The notes beneath the pieces were generated by a model. The model searched no databases. It worked only from the letters and a program-made list of their open reading frames with translations, and was not told the DNA's origin. The translations under genes and the position numbers were made by a program. A DNA stretch of 64,000 bases from the NCBI GenBank assembly GCA_942493235.1, contig OW818676.1:2480001-2544000 (forward strand), given 5' to 3'. Each line of letters opens with the position of its first letter. Within the stretch, counting starts at the first letter, position 1. Source of the DNA: ENR-C587 sp942493235. Its GTDB lineage: Bacteria; Bacteroidota; Ignavibacteria; Kapaibacteriales; UBA2268. Below, piece by piece: positions 1-8,573 of the stretch.

Positions 1-108
1 TGTGGGTGATTAGATGACTGGGGTTAGAAAATAGTGGTTCGGGGCTGGTGATTCGTGATTCGTGGTTAGAGATTCGTGGTTAGTGGTTAGTCTAAGAAAT
101 ATATTATT

Positions 109-310
109 CCAAGCCCCTATCCCCGAATTCCAAGCCCACAGTCCCGAACTCCAAGTCCCTATCCCCGAATTCCAAGTCCCTATCCCCGAATTCCAAGTCC
201 CTATCCCCGAATTCCAAGCCCCCATCCCCGAACTCCACGCCCCTATTCCCGAACTCCAAGTCCCTATCCCCGAATTCCAAGTCCCCAGCCCCGAATTCCA
301 AGCCCCCAAT
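109..310. repeat. 21-bp tandem repeat, nine full units plus a partial one
   Basis: Nine consecutive 21-bp units start at 109, 130, 151, 172, 193, 214, 235, 256 and 277; a broken tenth starts at 298. Each begins CCAAG (one CCACG) and ends CCCGAATT or CCCGAACT, with small substitutions between units. Because 21 is divisible by three, both strands stay open. The plus strand would read a heptad like PIPEFQV and the minus strand a heptad like WNSGIGT. I treat these as repeat shadows, not proteins. The tract is far more C-rich than its surroundings and ends about 80 bp before the start codon of the SseB-like gene. The preceding 1-108 are low-complexity GATTCGTGGTTAG-type sequence. Confidence 0.9.
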
Positions 311-388
311 TTATCAAATTCGCTTTTTTATTTTGATAACTCGAATAAAAATGTTAATTTTATTTTTTTAAAAATTATTAGGTTGAAA

Positions 389-1213
389 ATGGGATTATTC
401 GGTAATAAAAAAAAGAAAGATAGCAAACAGCAAAAACCCAAAGTTATTAAACAAATGAAGGGTAAAAAAACCGATTTAATTGAATTTACGGAATTAATGA
501 CTAAAGCAGCTTTAGAGCCTGTATATAGGTCTGATTTTTATAGACGCATTCTTGATGAAGAGTTTTTTGTTATTTTGGCGGGTGCCGATTTACCGGACGG
601 AGAAGTAGTACTTAGCGAAATTGGAAAGTTTATTTTAGCTACTTTGCCTGACGGTAAAGTGCCAATCTTTACTCAGCTAAATAGAATATATGATAAAGAA
701 ATAGTAAAAAGTGAAATCCGATATATGAAAATTAAAGCAGATTTTCTTTTTAATATGGTAGCCGGTAATACTCTGATAATAAATCCATTTTCTAATTACA
801 GCAAACTGCTTACTCCCGAAGAAATTGAAAAAATTAAGTCTGGTACTGTGCTTTATGATACCAGCCGTTCCCGCGAAGTTACACGTAACGAAAAAATGGC
901 TATCGGTCAGCCTAAAGAGTATAATATGGACTTGATTGAAGCTCTTAAAATTCAATATACCGACCATCCCGGTATCAAATCTGCATATATTGCCATGGTG
1001 CAGTATGTAGATAGAGGTCTGCCGCCGAACTTGATTATAGCCGTTGATACTGATGAAGAATTTGATGAAATTGCAAACGATACCGGCTTTACAGCAGAAC
1101 AGTTTTTAGAGAATAATGAAATTATCGAAGTAATGAAACTTGATAAATCAAGTCATTTCTATGGCTATTTTATTAATGCAGTACCATTTTATACGAGTCC
1201 TTACTATAATTAA
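389..1213 (+). CDS. SseB-like protein (enhanced serine sensitivity family)
   Basis: A 274-residue cytoplasmic protein starting MGLFGNKKKK. Residues about 25-150 resemble the SseB N-terminal domain (FFVILAGADLPDG, then VPIFTQLNRI and NTLIINPFSNYSKLLTPEEI). Residues about 180-270 resemble the SseB C-terminal domain (HPGIKSAYIAMVQYVDRG, ending in FYGYFINAVPFYT). Family members are linked to serine sensitivity and stress, but their biochemical role is unclear. The frame stays open upstream to 62 only because the 21-bp repeat is stop-free. I chose the ATG at 389 because it is preceded by AGG at proper spacing and because a lysine-rich start is more natural than the repetitive PIPEFQ extension. It is monocistronic as far as can be seen. 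Confidence 0.75.
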   Translation: MGLFGNKKKKDSKQQKPKVIKQMKGKKTDLIEFTELMTKAALEPVYRSDFYRRILDEEFFVILAGADLPDGEVVLSEIGKFILATLPDGKVPIFTQLNRIYDKEIVKSEIRYMKIKADFLFNMVAGNTLIINPFSNYSKLLTPEEIEKIKSGTVLYDTSRSREVTRNEKMAIGQPKEYNMDLIEALKIQYTDHPGIKSAYIAMVQYVDRGLPPNLIIAVDTDEEFDEIANDTGFTAEQFLENNEIIEVMKLDKSSHFYGYFINAVPFYTSPYYN

Positions 1214-1301
1214 TATTTTGATGCTTTATCATTTTGTTAGAAATAATTTATAACCCGAAAATATGCTTGGAGTAAAATAGTTTAAAATATTAGAGTTAGA
1301 T

Positions 1302-1865
1302 ATGATTAGAAAATATTTCGGTTTCATAATACTGCTAAATATAATAATATTGGTAGGTTCTTGTTCAACACAGCCTATTAATAGACCAAGTAATTGGGCA
1401 AAGAAAATAAATAGTAATTCTTTCGAGAATTTATATAAGGTTTCCGATTCATTGTATCGCTCTGAACAGCCGAATAAAATTATGATAAAGGAGCTTGAAA
1501 GGCTCGGAGTTAAAAGTATATTGAATTTACGTACTTCTGATACCGATGAAGAGCTATCAGCCGAGTCAGATTTATATTTATACTCTGTAGAGATGAGAGC
1601 AGAGAATATTGATGACAAAAAAGTATTAGAAGCCCTTAGGGTTATCAAAAATGCACCCAAACCAATACTAATTCATTGCAAGCATGGGTCTGACCGAACC
1701 GGGCTAATAGTTGCACTTTACAGAATTGTATTTGAGGGTTGGGCTAAAATTTCTGCAATTGATGAGCTTAAAAACGGAGGTTATGGATTTCACTCAATTT
1801 TTATCAATATTCCTGAATATATTGAAGATATTGATATTGAACAATTAAAAAAATCAATTATGTAA
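1302..1865 (+). CDS. Lipoprotein dual-specificity/tyrosine phosphatase-like protein
   Basis: A 187-residue protein with a lipoprotein signal: a hydrophobic stretch then LVGSC, with the lipidated Cys at about 21. It is therefore predicted to act outside the cytoplasm, anchored to a membrane. The central part (LYRSEQPN, then GVKSILNLRTSD) matches the start of bacterial DSP/tyrosine phosphatase domains. The catalytic P-loop is HCKHGSDRTG, with Cys126 and Arg132 forming the CX5R signature. A general-acid Asp is not obvious; acidic residues about 81-100 are candidates. Its last ~70 codons and the 3' flank are duplicated at 46425-46860, where they are fused to an IS630 remnant. Substrate unknown. 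Confidence 0.8.
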   Translation: MIRKYFGFIILLNIIILVGSCSTQPINRPSNWAKKINSNSFENLYKVSDSLYRSEQPNKIMIKELERLGVKSILNLRTSDTDEELSAESDLYLYSVEMRAENIDDKKVLEALRVIKNAPKPILIHCKHGSDRTGLIVALYRIVFEGWAKISAIDELKNGGYGFHSIFINIPEYIEDIDIEQLKKSIM

Positions 1866-1925
1866 TATCATGCATACTTCAAATCTAAAGTACTCAACTA
1901 ATCAAAATATTAATTTCTTTGAAAT

Positions 1926-2084
1926 TTATTGGTTTTGAACCGCTAAAATTAAAAATTCCATAAGCTTTAGAATTGCTTCATCAGTCCATTTGATATTCAA
2001 ATTTGTTATCCATACTATAGTGATTTTCTTTTTGGGGTCGATTACTACTGCTGAAGAAGAACCATAAGTACTATCAAGATGCCA
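1926..2084 (-). pseudogene. 3' fragment of a serine beta-lactamase-like gene
   Basis: The minus strand encodes the last ~45 residues of the protein found intact at 46720-47793, including STYGSSSAVVIDPKKK and NLNIKWTDEAILKLMEFL. Homology stops abruptly at 2084; the sequence to the right is a transposase remnant. The original TGA stop has become a sense codon, so the frame runs on to 1926 with a tail AVQNQ. No start, SxxK or YxN motif remains, so it is a non-functional relic. It lies convergent to the intact phosphatase, exactly as in the second copy. Confidence 0.85.
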
Positions 2085-2308
2085 CCCCAAAATATAAAAA
2101 ATCACGCAATCATCACTCATCTGTAGAATCTTCAATTAACGCATTGAATCACAGTGGGCTTGATAAATACAACGACAAAGGCACAAGTGGGTTTAAGCAT
2201 TGTGTAAGCTTATCAATATTAGCAAGAAATACTCAATCATTAGGTAATGACATCATAAAAAAAGAAAATAAGAAAAAGCGACGAAAAAAGCATACTAAAG
2301 GTGCGTAA
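2085..2308 (+). pseudogene. 3' remnant of an ISNCY-type transposase
   Basis: An open frame without a start reads SRNHHSSVESSINALNHSG from 2102 and later GFKHCVSLSILARNTQSLG, with a stop at 2306-2308. The pattern HS-x-VES-x-INAL-x-x-x-GLD, followed by GFK and ARN-x-Q, is what I know from the C-terminus of ISNCY-family DDE transposases; the Glu in VES would be the third catalytic residue. The tail is lysine/arginine rich. The N-terminal and central parts are missing. The left boundary coincides with the truncation point of the beta-lactamase fragment at 2084, so an insertion followed by deletion probably broke that gene. Confidence 0.65.
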
Positions 2309-2707
2309 CAAACTGTAATATTAGTCTATTCAATGGTTTACTTTATGCTTTTATGGCTTATCTTGATGAAAATTGCTTTGATTTTTTACCAATTAACTCC
2401 AAAAATCAAAAATTATCAGCAATATCATAGTCGTAATAATTAATATGTAGTAATATATACTCTTTTTCAATTTGAAACTTATAGTTTTCGTTCTGAGACT
2501 AATTAAGACAATTAAGATAAAATATTTGGTATATTTTAGAACTTTTCTTATCTTTGTTTGGTAGTGCAATATTAATTAATACAGAATTGCTCACAATTGT
2601 CGATATTTAAGATGATAAAATAAGTAATTTACAATTGAAAATACAATTGAAAATACAATTGAAAATATAGAAGAATATACATAAATAATACAATTATCGG
2701 GGGATCT
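2309..2707. other. Intergenic region without a recognised gene
   Basis: AT-rich stretch between the transposase remnant and the OmpA-like gene. It holds a possible promoter (2525-2556) and three 12-bp copies of CAATTGAAAATA near 2636-2670. No ORF with coding character is visible. The right end of the insertion sequence may lie in its first part, but I could not define an inverted repeat. Confidence 0.5.
2525..2556 (+). promoter_or_regulatory. Putative Bacteroidota-type promoter of the OmpA-like gene
   Basis: TTTG at 2525-2528 and TATCTTTG at 2549-2556 are separated by 20 bp, close to the Bacteroidota consensus (TTTG, about 19 bp, TAnnTTTG). Transcription would start near 2563 and leave a leader of about 145 nt before the ATG at 2708. 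Confidence 0.4.
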
Positions 2708-4858
2708 ATGATAAAATACATTAACTCATTAATTATACTGGTTATTTTTGGTACCTTATGCCTTAACTCTCAGGAGAGACCTAAATACGGAATTCAATTT
2801 GGTTACGGACTAAACTCACATAATACCGATTTAAGATCTATACCGGGAGTACCTGATTGCTGTCCTGACTTTACTAAAGGGAGCGGTTCAGGACTATTTG
2901 CAGGAATAGTAGGTGAATACCCGATATATAATTCATTGTATTTAGGAATGGAGCTCGCTTTTCATGATCTAAGTGGCGAATTAAAAACTACTGAAACTAC
3001 GCAGGTTTATTATAATAATCAAGTGCAAACGGGTGAATTTGAGCATAGAATTAATGCTAATATTTTTGTCTTTTCCATTATGCCAAAAATAAAATACAGA
3101 GTATATTCGAGTTTCTTTGCTGACTTAGGGCTTGAGTTTGCTTTTCCTATGCAGTCGGATTTCTCTCAAGAGGAACAGGTAGTTAATCCGCAGGGCACAG
3201 CTACTTTCTTAGACGAAAATGGCAACGATACCAAAAGCAATAAAAGAAATCAGAATTTCGGTAATATCAAAAACGTAGCTTCAATGTTAGGATTTTTCAA
3301 ATTTGGTATTTCTTATGACTTTCCAATTAATGCCGGAGAAACCCTGATTTTATCTCCTAATCTTCACTATAGCTTAGGATTAAATGATATAGTCGAATCT
3401 AATAATTGGAAAGTTAATACTTTTACTGCTAAGTTGGCTCTATGCTACTCACCGCAAGCATCTAAAAAGATGGTTCGTAAAATTGACGAAAAAATGATTA
3501 TAGATACAATTTCAAAAACCAAAAAGGATATAAATAAAAGCGAAATCATTTTAGGAAAAGAGATACTCGATACCAAAGAAATTAATATTAAGGATACTAT
3601 TATAGTCAGTAAAATAATTCGGAGAACCGATACATTATTGATTTCTGAAATAAAGGATTTAGCAGGTACTATTGAAGTATTCGGCATAGATTCAGAAGGT
3701 AATTTGACAGATAAACCTCAATTTATAACAGAAGAGTTTACTTCAAGTAGAAATCAGCCACTACTAAGCTACATTTTCTTTGATAGTTTATCTTATGATA
3801 TTCCTGCAAGATATAGAAAAATGAGCATTCCCGAAACTAAGAAATTTAATGTAGATTCTCTATTTAATAATAATACTTTAGAAACATATTATAATGTTCT
3901 TAATATTATTGCTTACCGACTAAAACAAAAGCCTAATTCAAAACTTACTATTAAGGGGTGTAACTCAAATATTGGCAGTGAAGCATCAAATTTATTATTA
4001 TCAAGAAATAGAGCTAACTCTGTGGCTAACTATCTTAATACTATTTGGAATATTAGTATGGATAGAATTCAAATAATAGCTCGAAATTTACCCGAGACTT
4101 ATTCTTTTCCTTCTAGTCAATCTGAAAAACAACAAGAGAACCGTCGTGTAGAATTATATTCTGATGATTATGATATTCTCTCTCCGATTGATGTAAATGA
4201 AATTTCAATGGTAACTACTCCTCCTATGGCAAAATTTGTAGTAAATACTAAATCTCAAATCGGTGTTAAGCAATGGTCTATCAATATTGATAAACAATAT
4301 CAATCCGGAGTTTATCATCTTACTAAATCCGGCTATGGAACTCCGCCAAAAGAAATTATTATTTCGCTTGATTCTATTATAAATTCTAATCAATCGAGTA
4401 CTGATAATCTATCATATTCACTCAAATTAAATGATGCTATGAGTGGCGAATTTATTAGCCCCCAAAAAGATATCGAAATAGAAAGAATTAGTATAGAGAA
4501 AAAAAGAATTGAAAAAAAAGATGATATTCAATTCGAGAAGTTTAATTTGATACTTTTTGATTTTGTATCAAACGCTTTGAATCAACAAAATCAAAAAGCA
4601 ATTGAATTGATAAAAACAAAAATTAGTAACTTATCAACTGTGAAAATTATCGGTTATACCGATAATCTTGGTGAGCCGGACGATAACAAAAAGCTATCGG
4701 TATCAAGAGCAGAATCGGTTTATAAATCGCTTGGAATTAAAAATGCTATTGTTGACGGTAAGGGTGAAGTTCCATTATTATATGATAATACTCATCCTGA
4801 AGGCAGATTTTACTGTCGTACTGTTGAAATTACAGTTGAAACTCCAATTAATCATTAA
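2708..4858 (+). CDS. Outer-membrane beta-barrel protein with two OmpA-like domains
   Basis: A 716-residue protein with an N-terminal Sec signal (about residues 1-21). Residues about 25-250 have the alternating pattern of an outer-membrane beta-barrel (YGIQFGYGLNSHNTD, later LHYSLGLND). Two OmpA-C-like peptidoglycan-binding regions follow. The first is about 390-490 (LTIKGCNSNIGSE, LSRNRANSVANYL, ENRRVEL). The second is about 615-710 (VKIIGYTDNLGEPDDNKKLSVSRAESV, here split by the limit on quoted length). Two OmpA modules in one chain is less usual than one. The likely role is anchoring the outer membrane to the wall. The start at 2708 is preceded by a strong GGGGGAT ribosome-binding site. A hairpin follows at 4877-4900. 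Confidence 0.8.
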   Translation: MIKYINSLIILVIFGTLCLNSQERPKYGIQFGYGLNSHNTDLRSIPGVPDCCPDFTKGSGSGLFAGIVGEYPIYNSLYLGMELAFHDLSGELKTTETTQVYYNNQVQTGEFEHRINANIFVFSIMPKIKYRVYSSFFADLGLEFAFPMQSDFSQEEQVVNPQGTATFLDENGNDTKSNKRNQNFGNIKNVASMLGFFKFGISYDFPINAGETLILSPNLHYSLGLNDIVESNNWKVNTFTAKLALCYSPQASKKMVRKIDEKMIIDTISKTKKDINKSEIILGKEILDTKEINIKDTIIVSKIIRRTDTLLISEIKDLAGTIEVFGIDSEGNLTDKPQFITEEFTSSRNQPLLSYIFFDSLSYDIPARYRKMSIPETKKFNVDSLFNNNTLETYYNVLNIIAYRLKQKPNSKLTIKGCNSNIGSEASNLLLSRNRANSVANYLNTIWNISMDRIQIIARNLPETYSFPSSQSEKQQENRRVELYSDDYDILSPIDVNEISMVTTPPMAKFVVNTKSQIGVKQWSINIDKQYQSGVYHLTKSGYGTPPKEIIISLDSIINSNQSSTDNLSYSLKLNDAMSGEFISPQKDIEIERISIEKKRIEKKDDIQFEKFNLILFDFVSNALNQQNQKAIELIKTKISNLSTVKIIGYTDNLGEPDDNKKLSVSRAESVYKSLGIKNAIVDGKGEVPLLYDNTHPEGRFYCRTVEITVETPINH

Positions 4859-4876
4859 TAATATCAAGGACGGCAT

Positions 4877-4900
4877 CAGCCCCACGCTTCAGTGGGGCTG
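4877..4900. terminator. Perfect 9-bp hairpin between convergent genes
   Basis: CAGCCCCAC, six-base loop GCTTCA, GTGGGGCTG. It lies between two convergent genes, but no clear T-run follows on either strand, so it may be a terminator or a member of the dispersed palindromic repeat group seen elsewhere in the window. Confidence 0.5.
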
Positions 4901-4919
4901 GTAAAGAAAAAAATATTAA

Positions 4920-6245
4920 TTATTTGCCGGATAATGAAATCTCTTTGATTTTAATAGTTGGGGCAGAAATACTTCTACCCTTTAATGGGTCATTACCAAT
5001 CATTTCGATATTGCTTAGCATATCACCGAGCTTACCGGTAAATGTGATTTCAGAAACAGGATGAGTTAATTTCCCGTCTTCTATCCAGATACCGAATGCA
5101 CCCTTAGAAATATCGCCGGAAGTAGGAACGGTTCCCTGTCCGATTGTACGAGTCAGGAATAGTCCTTTTTTTACTGTTTTAATAATCTCTTCTTGGGAAT
5201 GTTTACCCGGCTGAACTATTAAATTGGATATACCGGAGGCATGCCCGCTAGTTTGCATCTTTAATTTACGAGCTGAATAAGAGTCTAAAAGGTATGTTTT
5301 TAAAACACCGTTTTCGATAATAGGAGTTCTTTTCATTATCGTACCTTCGCCGTCCCAAGGTCTTGAGCCGGGAGCACCGGGTAAAGTCGGGTCATCTATA
5401 ATATTTAATAATTCCGAAGCTATTTTAGTATTCAGCTTATCAACTAAAAATGATTGTTTCATATAAATCGAACCACCGGTGATACATTGAAGCAAGAAAC
5501 CAAGAAGCGATGCTGTCATTTCCGGTTCAAGTATAATCGGTACTGTCTGAGTCTCGACTTTAGTAGCATTCATCAAACGGGTAACTCTATAAATAGCCTT
5601 TTTCGCTATATATTCGGGAGTAGCAAAGCCGTCGTACGAATGTGCACTCTCGTACCAATAGTCTTCGTTAAAATTATCGCCTTCGCCGGCTTGCAGCCCG
5701 AGACTTGCCGAAACATTAGTTCCGGAATATGCTCCGGCGAAACCATTTGAATTAGCGAGATAGCTGGTATAGACGTTAGTAGAAAAGCCCGAACCGCCGG
5801 AATTACGAATTCTTTTGTCAGCAATGCCGATTTTCTCTAATTCTTTGGCATATTTGATTTTTTCTTCGGGTTTCATTTTAACGACAGATTCACTATATAA
5901 TTTTAATTTATCTACATCGGGTTTAGCATCGTGTTTATCCGGTAAACCGGCGAATTCGTCCGCACCGGAGAATTTCGCTCTTTCAATTGCATTTTCGATA
6001 ACTTTCTGCATAGTTGCCTCGGTCATATCCGAAGAAGAAGCAGAAGCTACTTTATGGTCAACTATTACTTTAACCGAGGCGGATTTGGAGCCTGCTTCAG
6101 TTAGTTTTTCTATATTGCCCTCTCTACATTCGCAAGAGAATTCCGAGCCTTCACCGATTGAGATAGAAATCTGGTTTGCCCCTTTGCTTTTACCATGCTT
6201 TACTAAAGATTCGGCTAATTTTAATAATTTTTCGTCATAATTCAT
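4920..6245 (-). CDS. pmbA: TldE/PmbA-type metallopeptidase partner subunit
   Basis: A 441-residue protein with the PmbA/TldE fold: the N-terminal domain contains REGNIEKLTEAGSK, and the C-terminal half holds the stretch SYSARKLKMQTSGHASG plus GDISKGAFGIWIEDGKL. The HExxxH zinc motif of TldD is absent, as in known TldE proteins. TldD and TldE form a heterodimeric peptidase in Escherichia coli that matures microcin B17 and degrades unfolded peptides. The start overlaps the tldD stop as TAATG, which implies translational coupling. There is no signal peptide even though its partner has a Tat signal, so the pair may be cytoplasmic or TldE may be exported in complex with TldD. Confidence 0.9.
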   Translation of the reverse strand: MNYDEKLLKLAESLVKHGKSKGANQISISIGEGSEFSCECREGNIEKLTEAGSKSASVKVIVDHKVASASSSDMTEATMQKVIENAIERAKFSGADEFAGLPDKHDAKPDVDKLKLYSESVVKMKPEEKIKYAKELEKIGIADKRIRNSGGSGFSTNVYTSYLANSNGFAGAYSGTNVSASLGLQAGEGDNFNEDYWYESAHSYDGFATPEYIAKKAIYRVTRLMNATKVETQTVPIILEPEMTASLLGFLLQCITGGSIYMKQSFLVDKLNTKIASELLNIIDDPTLPGAPGSRPWDGEGTIMKRTPIIENGVLKTYLLDSYSARKLKMQTSGHASGISNLIVQPGKHSQEEIIKTVKKGLFLTRTIGQGTVPTSGDISKGAFGIWIEDGKLTHPVSEITFTGKLGDMLSNIEMIGNDPLKGRSISAPTIKIKEISLSGK

Positions 6246-7768
6246 TATACACCTCCAACTGTCATTTTTTTAATTCTTAATGTAGGGGTTCCAGCTGTAA
6301 CCGGTACAGACTGTCCGTCTTTGCCGCAAGTACCAAGGAAAAATCCGGTATCATTTGCTATCATATCTACGTCTTTTAAAATTTGAATATTAGAACCGAT
6401 AAGAGTTGCATTTTTAACCGGTTTAGTAATTTTCCCATTTTCAATCAGATAGCCAAGGTTTACCGAGAAAGTAAATTTGCCGGTATTATCAACCATTCCG
6501 CCTTGATAAGTTTTAGCATAGAATCCTTTTTCAACAGAAGCAATAATTTCTTCAGGAGTATTATTTCCTTTTTCAAGTATAGTATTATTCATTCTCGGAA
6601 TTGGCATATACTCATAAGTTTCGCGTCTGCCATGACCATTCGATTTTGTTTTTAATATTTTAGCAGATAATTTATCGTGTAAATATCCTACTAATTTGCC
6701 CTTTTCAATCAGCATGGCGTTTTCTGCAAAAGTGCCTTCGTCATCAATATTTAAACTACCTCTATAGTTTGGAATACTTGAGTCGTCATAAATCGTTACT
6801 AAGGGGTTAGCTACCATTTGCCCCATTTTGTCAGCCATAATTGATTGCTTTTTCCAATTAGCATCGCCTTCAAGAGGATGCCCTACAGCTTCATGAATCA
6901 TAACGCCTGATTGATGTTTGCTTAATACTACCGGATATTCACCTGCCGGAGCAAAGTCAGCTTCTAATAATTCCAAAGCTTCTCTGGCAGCATCTTCTCC
7001 GATTTGCTTTGGAGTAACTACATTTTTATAGAAGTCCATTCCTATACGTCCACCATTATTGCCGTTACCGGTTCCGCGAATAGTGCCTTTTTCGGCGGTA
7101 GCACTTGTAACTAAGCGTACCTGCGGGCGAACATCACTAATTAGCAATCCTTCACTGTTTGCAATCGTAACATATTGAATGCTATCGGCAATACTTGAAG
7201 TAACCTTAATAATTTTACTGTCAAAACTTTGGGCTGCATTATAAGAGGTTTTGATAAGTTCGATTTTATTTTTTAATTCCTGCTCGGTAATTAAATTGTC
7301 TAAAGTATAAGCTTGAATTTTTGGCATATACTCCTTTAAATCAACTGAATTAACCTTTGCATTACCCTCGGCGATGGCTGCTGCCGTAAGAGCTGTCTGT
7401 TTGATCTTCTCGAAAGTCAATTCGTTTGTATATCCGTAACCGGTCTGAGTTCCCTTGATTACTCTTACACCTACACCGAGAGAAATACTCTCCGATGAGC
7501 TTTTGATAATTTCTTCAGACATCATTACGGAATTAGAAACTGAATATTCGAAGAATAATTCTGAAAACTCTCCGCCTTTTGATAGCCCGTAGTCTATTAA
7601 TTTCCGGATTTCTTCTTTAGTAAATCCGAAAAGATTAACCTCACCTTTTTTCGGCTCAGTCGGCAATTTACCGGCAAACAATTTTTCAGCCCAGAAATGA
7701 GAAGTGATAGCCGCTCCCATTCCAAGTCCGCATTTTTTGATGAAATCTCTTCTTTCAATAAATGTCAT
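6245..7768 (-). CDS. tldD: TldD zinc metallopeptidase with a twin-arginine signal
   Basis: A 507-residue TldD. It begins MTFIERRDFIKKCGLG, a good twin-arginine motif (RRDFIKK) followed by a moderately hydrophobic stretch to about residue 32, so Tat export is predicted. The catalytic metal motif is IHEAVGHPLEGD, with His292, Glu293 and His297; the further metal-ligand Cys lies in GTCGKDGQSVPV at about 481. Classic TldD is cytoplasmic, so the Tat signal is the unusual feature. It is the first gene of a two-gene operon with the overlapping pmbA. The upstream 800 bp contain a repeat array, so the promoter must lie within or close to it. Confidence 0.9.
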   Translation of the reverse strand: MTFIERRDFIKKCGLGMGAAITSHFWAEKLFAGKLPTEPKKGEVNLFGFTKEEIRKLIDYGLSKGGEFSELFFEYSVSNSVMMSEEIIKSSSESISLGVGVRVIKGTQTGYGYTNELTFEKIKQTALTAAAIAEGNAKVNSVDLKEYMPKIQAYTLDNLITEQELKNKIELIKTSYNAAQSFDSKIIKVTSSIADSIQYVTIANSEGLLISDVRPQVRLVTSATAEKGTIRGTGNGNNGGRIGMDFYKNVVTPKQIGEDAAREALELLEADFAPAGEYPVVLSKHQSGVMIHEAVGHPLEGDANWKKQSIMADKMGQMVANPLVTIYDDSSIPNYRGSLNIDDEGTFAENAMLIEKGKLVGYLHDKLSAKILKTKSNGHGRRETYEYMPIPRMNNTILEKGNNTPEEIIASVEKGFYAKTYQGGMVDNTGKFTFSVNLGYLIENGKITKPVKNATLIGSNIQILKDVDMIANDTGFFLGTCGKDGQSVPVTAGTPTLRIKKMTVGGV

Positions 7769-7916
7769 CGTTTTCCCCTTGATTTGTTTATTAATTAAGT
7801 ACCCTAATTTTCTTTAATTTATTGTCAATTATTTTTTAAGCATCAGTCTATCAATATGCACAACAGACTAACTTGTAAAAATAACTAAATTATTTGAGAA
7901 TTCATAATGATAAAGT

Positions 7917-8430
7917 TGTCGAGTTATAAAGTTATAAAGTTGAAAGTTATAAAGTGGAAAGTAAGAAGTTTGGGTGAAATAAGTTTCTTTCTTCCAACAG
8001 CGTTAGCTGTTGAATATTGGTAGAAGGGAAGTTATAAAGTAGAAAGTAAGAAGTAGAAAGTAGGAAGTATAGTGTGAAAAAGTTCTTTTCTTCCAACAGC
8101 ATTAGCTGTTGAATAATGGTAGAATGAAGATATAACTCCCTTTCGTCTCCGCACTATGCTCTGCGTAGTGCTGCTGGAGGGTGAAAATTCAGTTTTATTC
8201 TTCCAACATCGTTAGATGTTGAATATTGGTAGAATGAATATGTCACCCTATTTCGTCTCCGCACTATGCTCTGCGTAGTGCGGCTGGAGGGTGAAAATCT
8301 TTCAACCCCTCCCAAACCCTCCCCAAAGGGAGGGCTTGAAGATCATGTACGAATACTTTTCTTCCAACATCGTTAGATGTTGAATATTGGTAGCATGAAT
8401 TTGGCACTCCCTTTTTTCCAACATTCTTAG
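7917..8430. repeat. Modular palindromic repeat array (composite, first locus)
   Basis: An 800-bp gap (7769-8573) is filled mostly by short repeated modules. Module D is AAAGTTATAAAGT-type direct repeats (7917-7975, 8030-8070). Module A is a hairpin ending GAATATTGGTAGAA (7991-8025, 8090-8124, 8200-8234, 8361-8395, decayed at 8414-8430). Its stem is CAACAGC/GCTGTTG in the first two copies and CAACATC/GATGTTG in the next two, a compensatory change. Module B is a 9-bp stem GCACTATGC, loop TCT, GCGTAGTGC (8151-8171, 8261-8281). Module C is CCCTCCC, loop CAAA, GGGAGGG (8317-8334). The same modules recur at 16921-17080 and 61460-61830. No protein is encoded. Confidence 0.9.
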
Positions 8431-8573
8431 ATTAGGCTAAGAAAATCCCGAAATTTCAATATTTGATATTATAATTCTGCAATATATTAAAAATAAATAT
8501 ATTGTAATTATAATTTTCGTCAATCTTTATTTATATTGCATTATCTAATTTTGAAACAAAATCTGGAATATAT

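Noticed and set aside
10..309. Minus-strand ORF with WNSGIGT heptads, and the plus-strand extension of the sseB-like ORF to 62
   Set aside because: Both arise from the 21-bp repeat being stop-free; no ribosome-binding site and no non-repeat coding part.
1229..1660. 143-codon antisense ORF over the phosphatase gene
   Set aside because: It is the complement of a well-supported lipoprotein phosphatase with an intact active site.
7917..8430. CRISPR array
   Set aside because: The repeats are palindromic modules of different types with irregular spacing and no unique spacers of constant length; no cas genes nearby.
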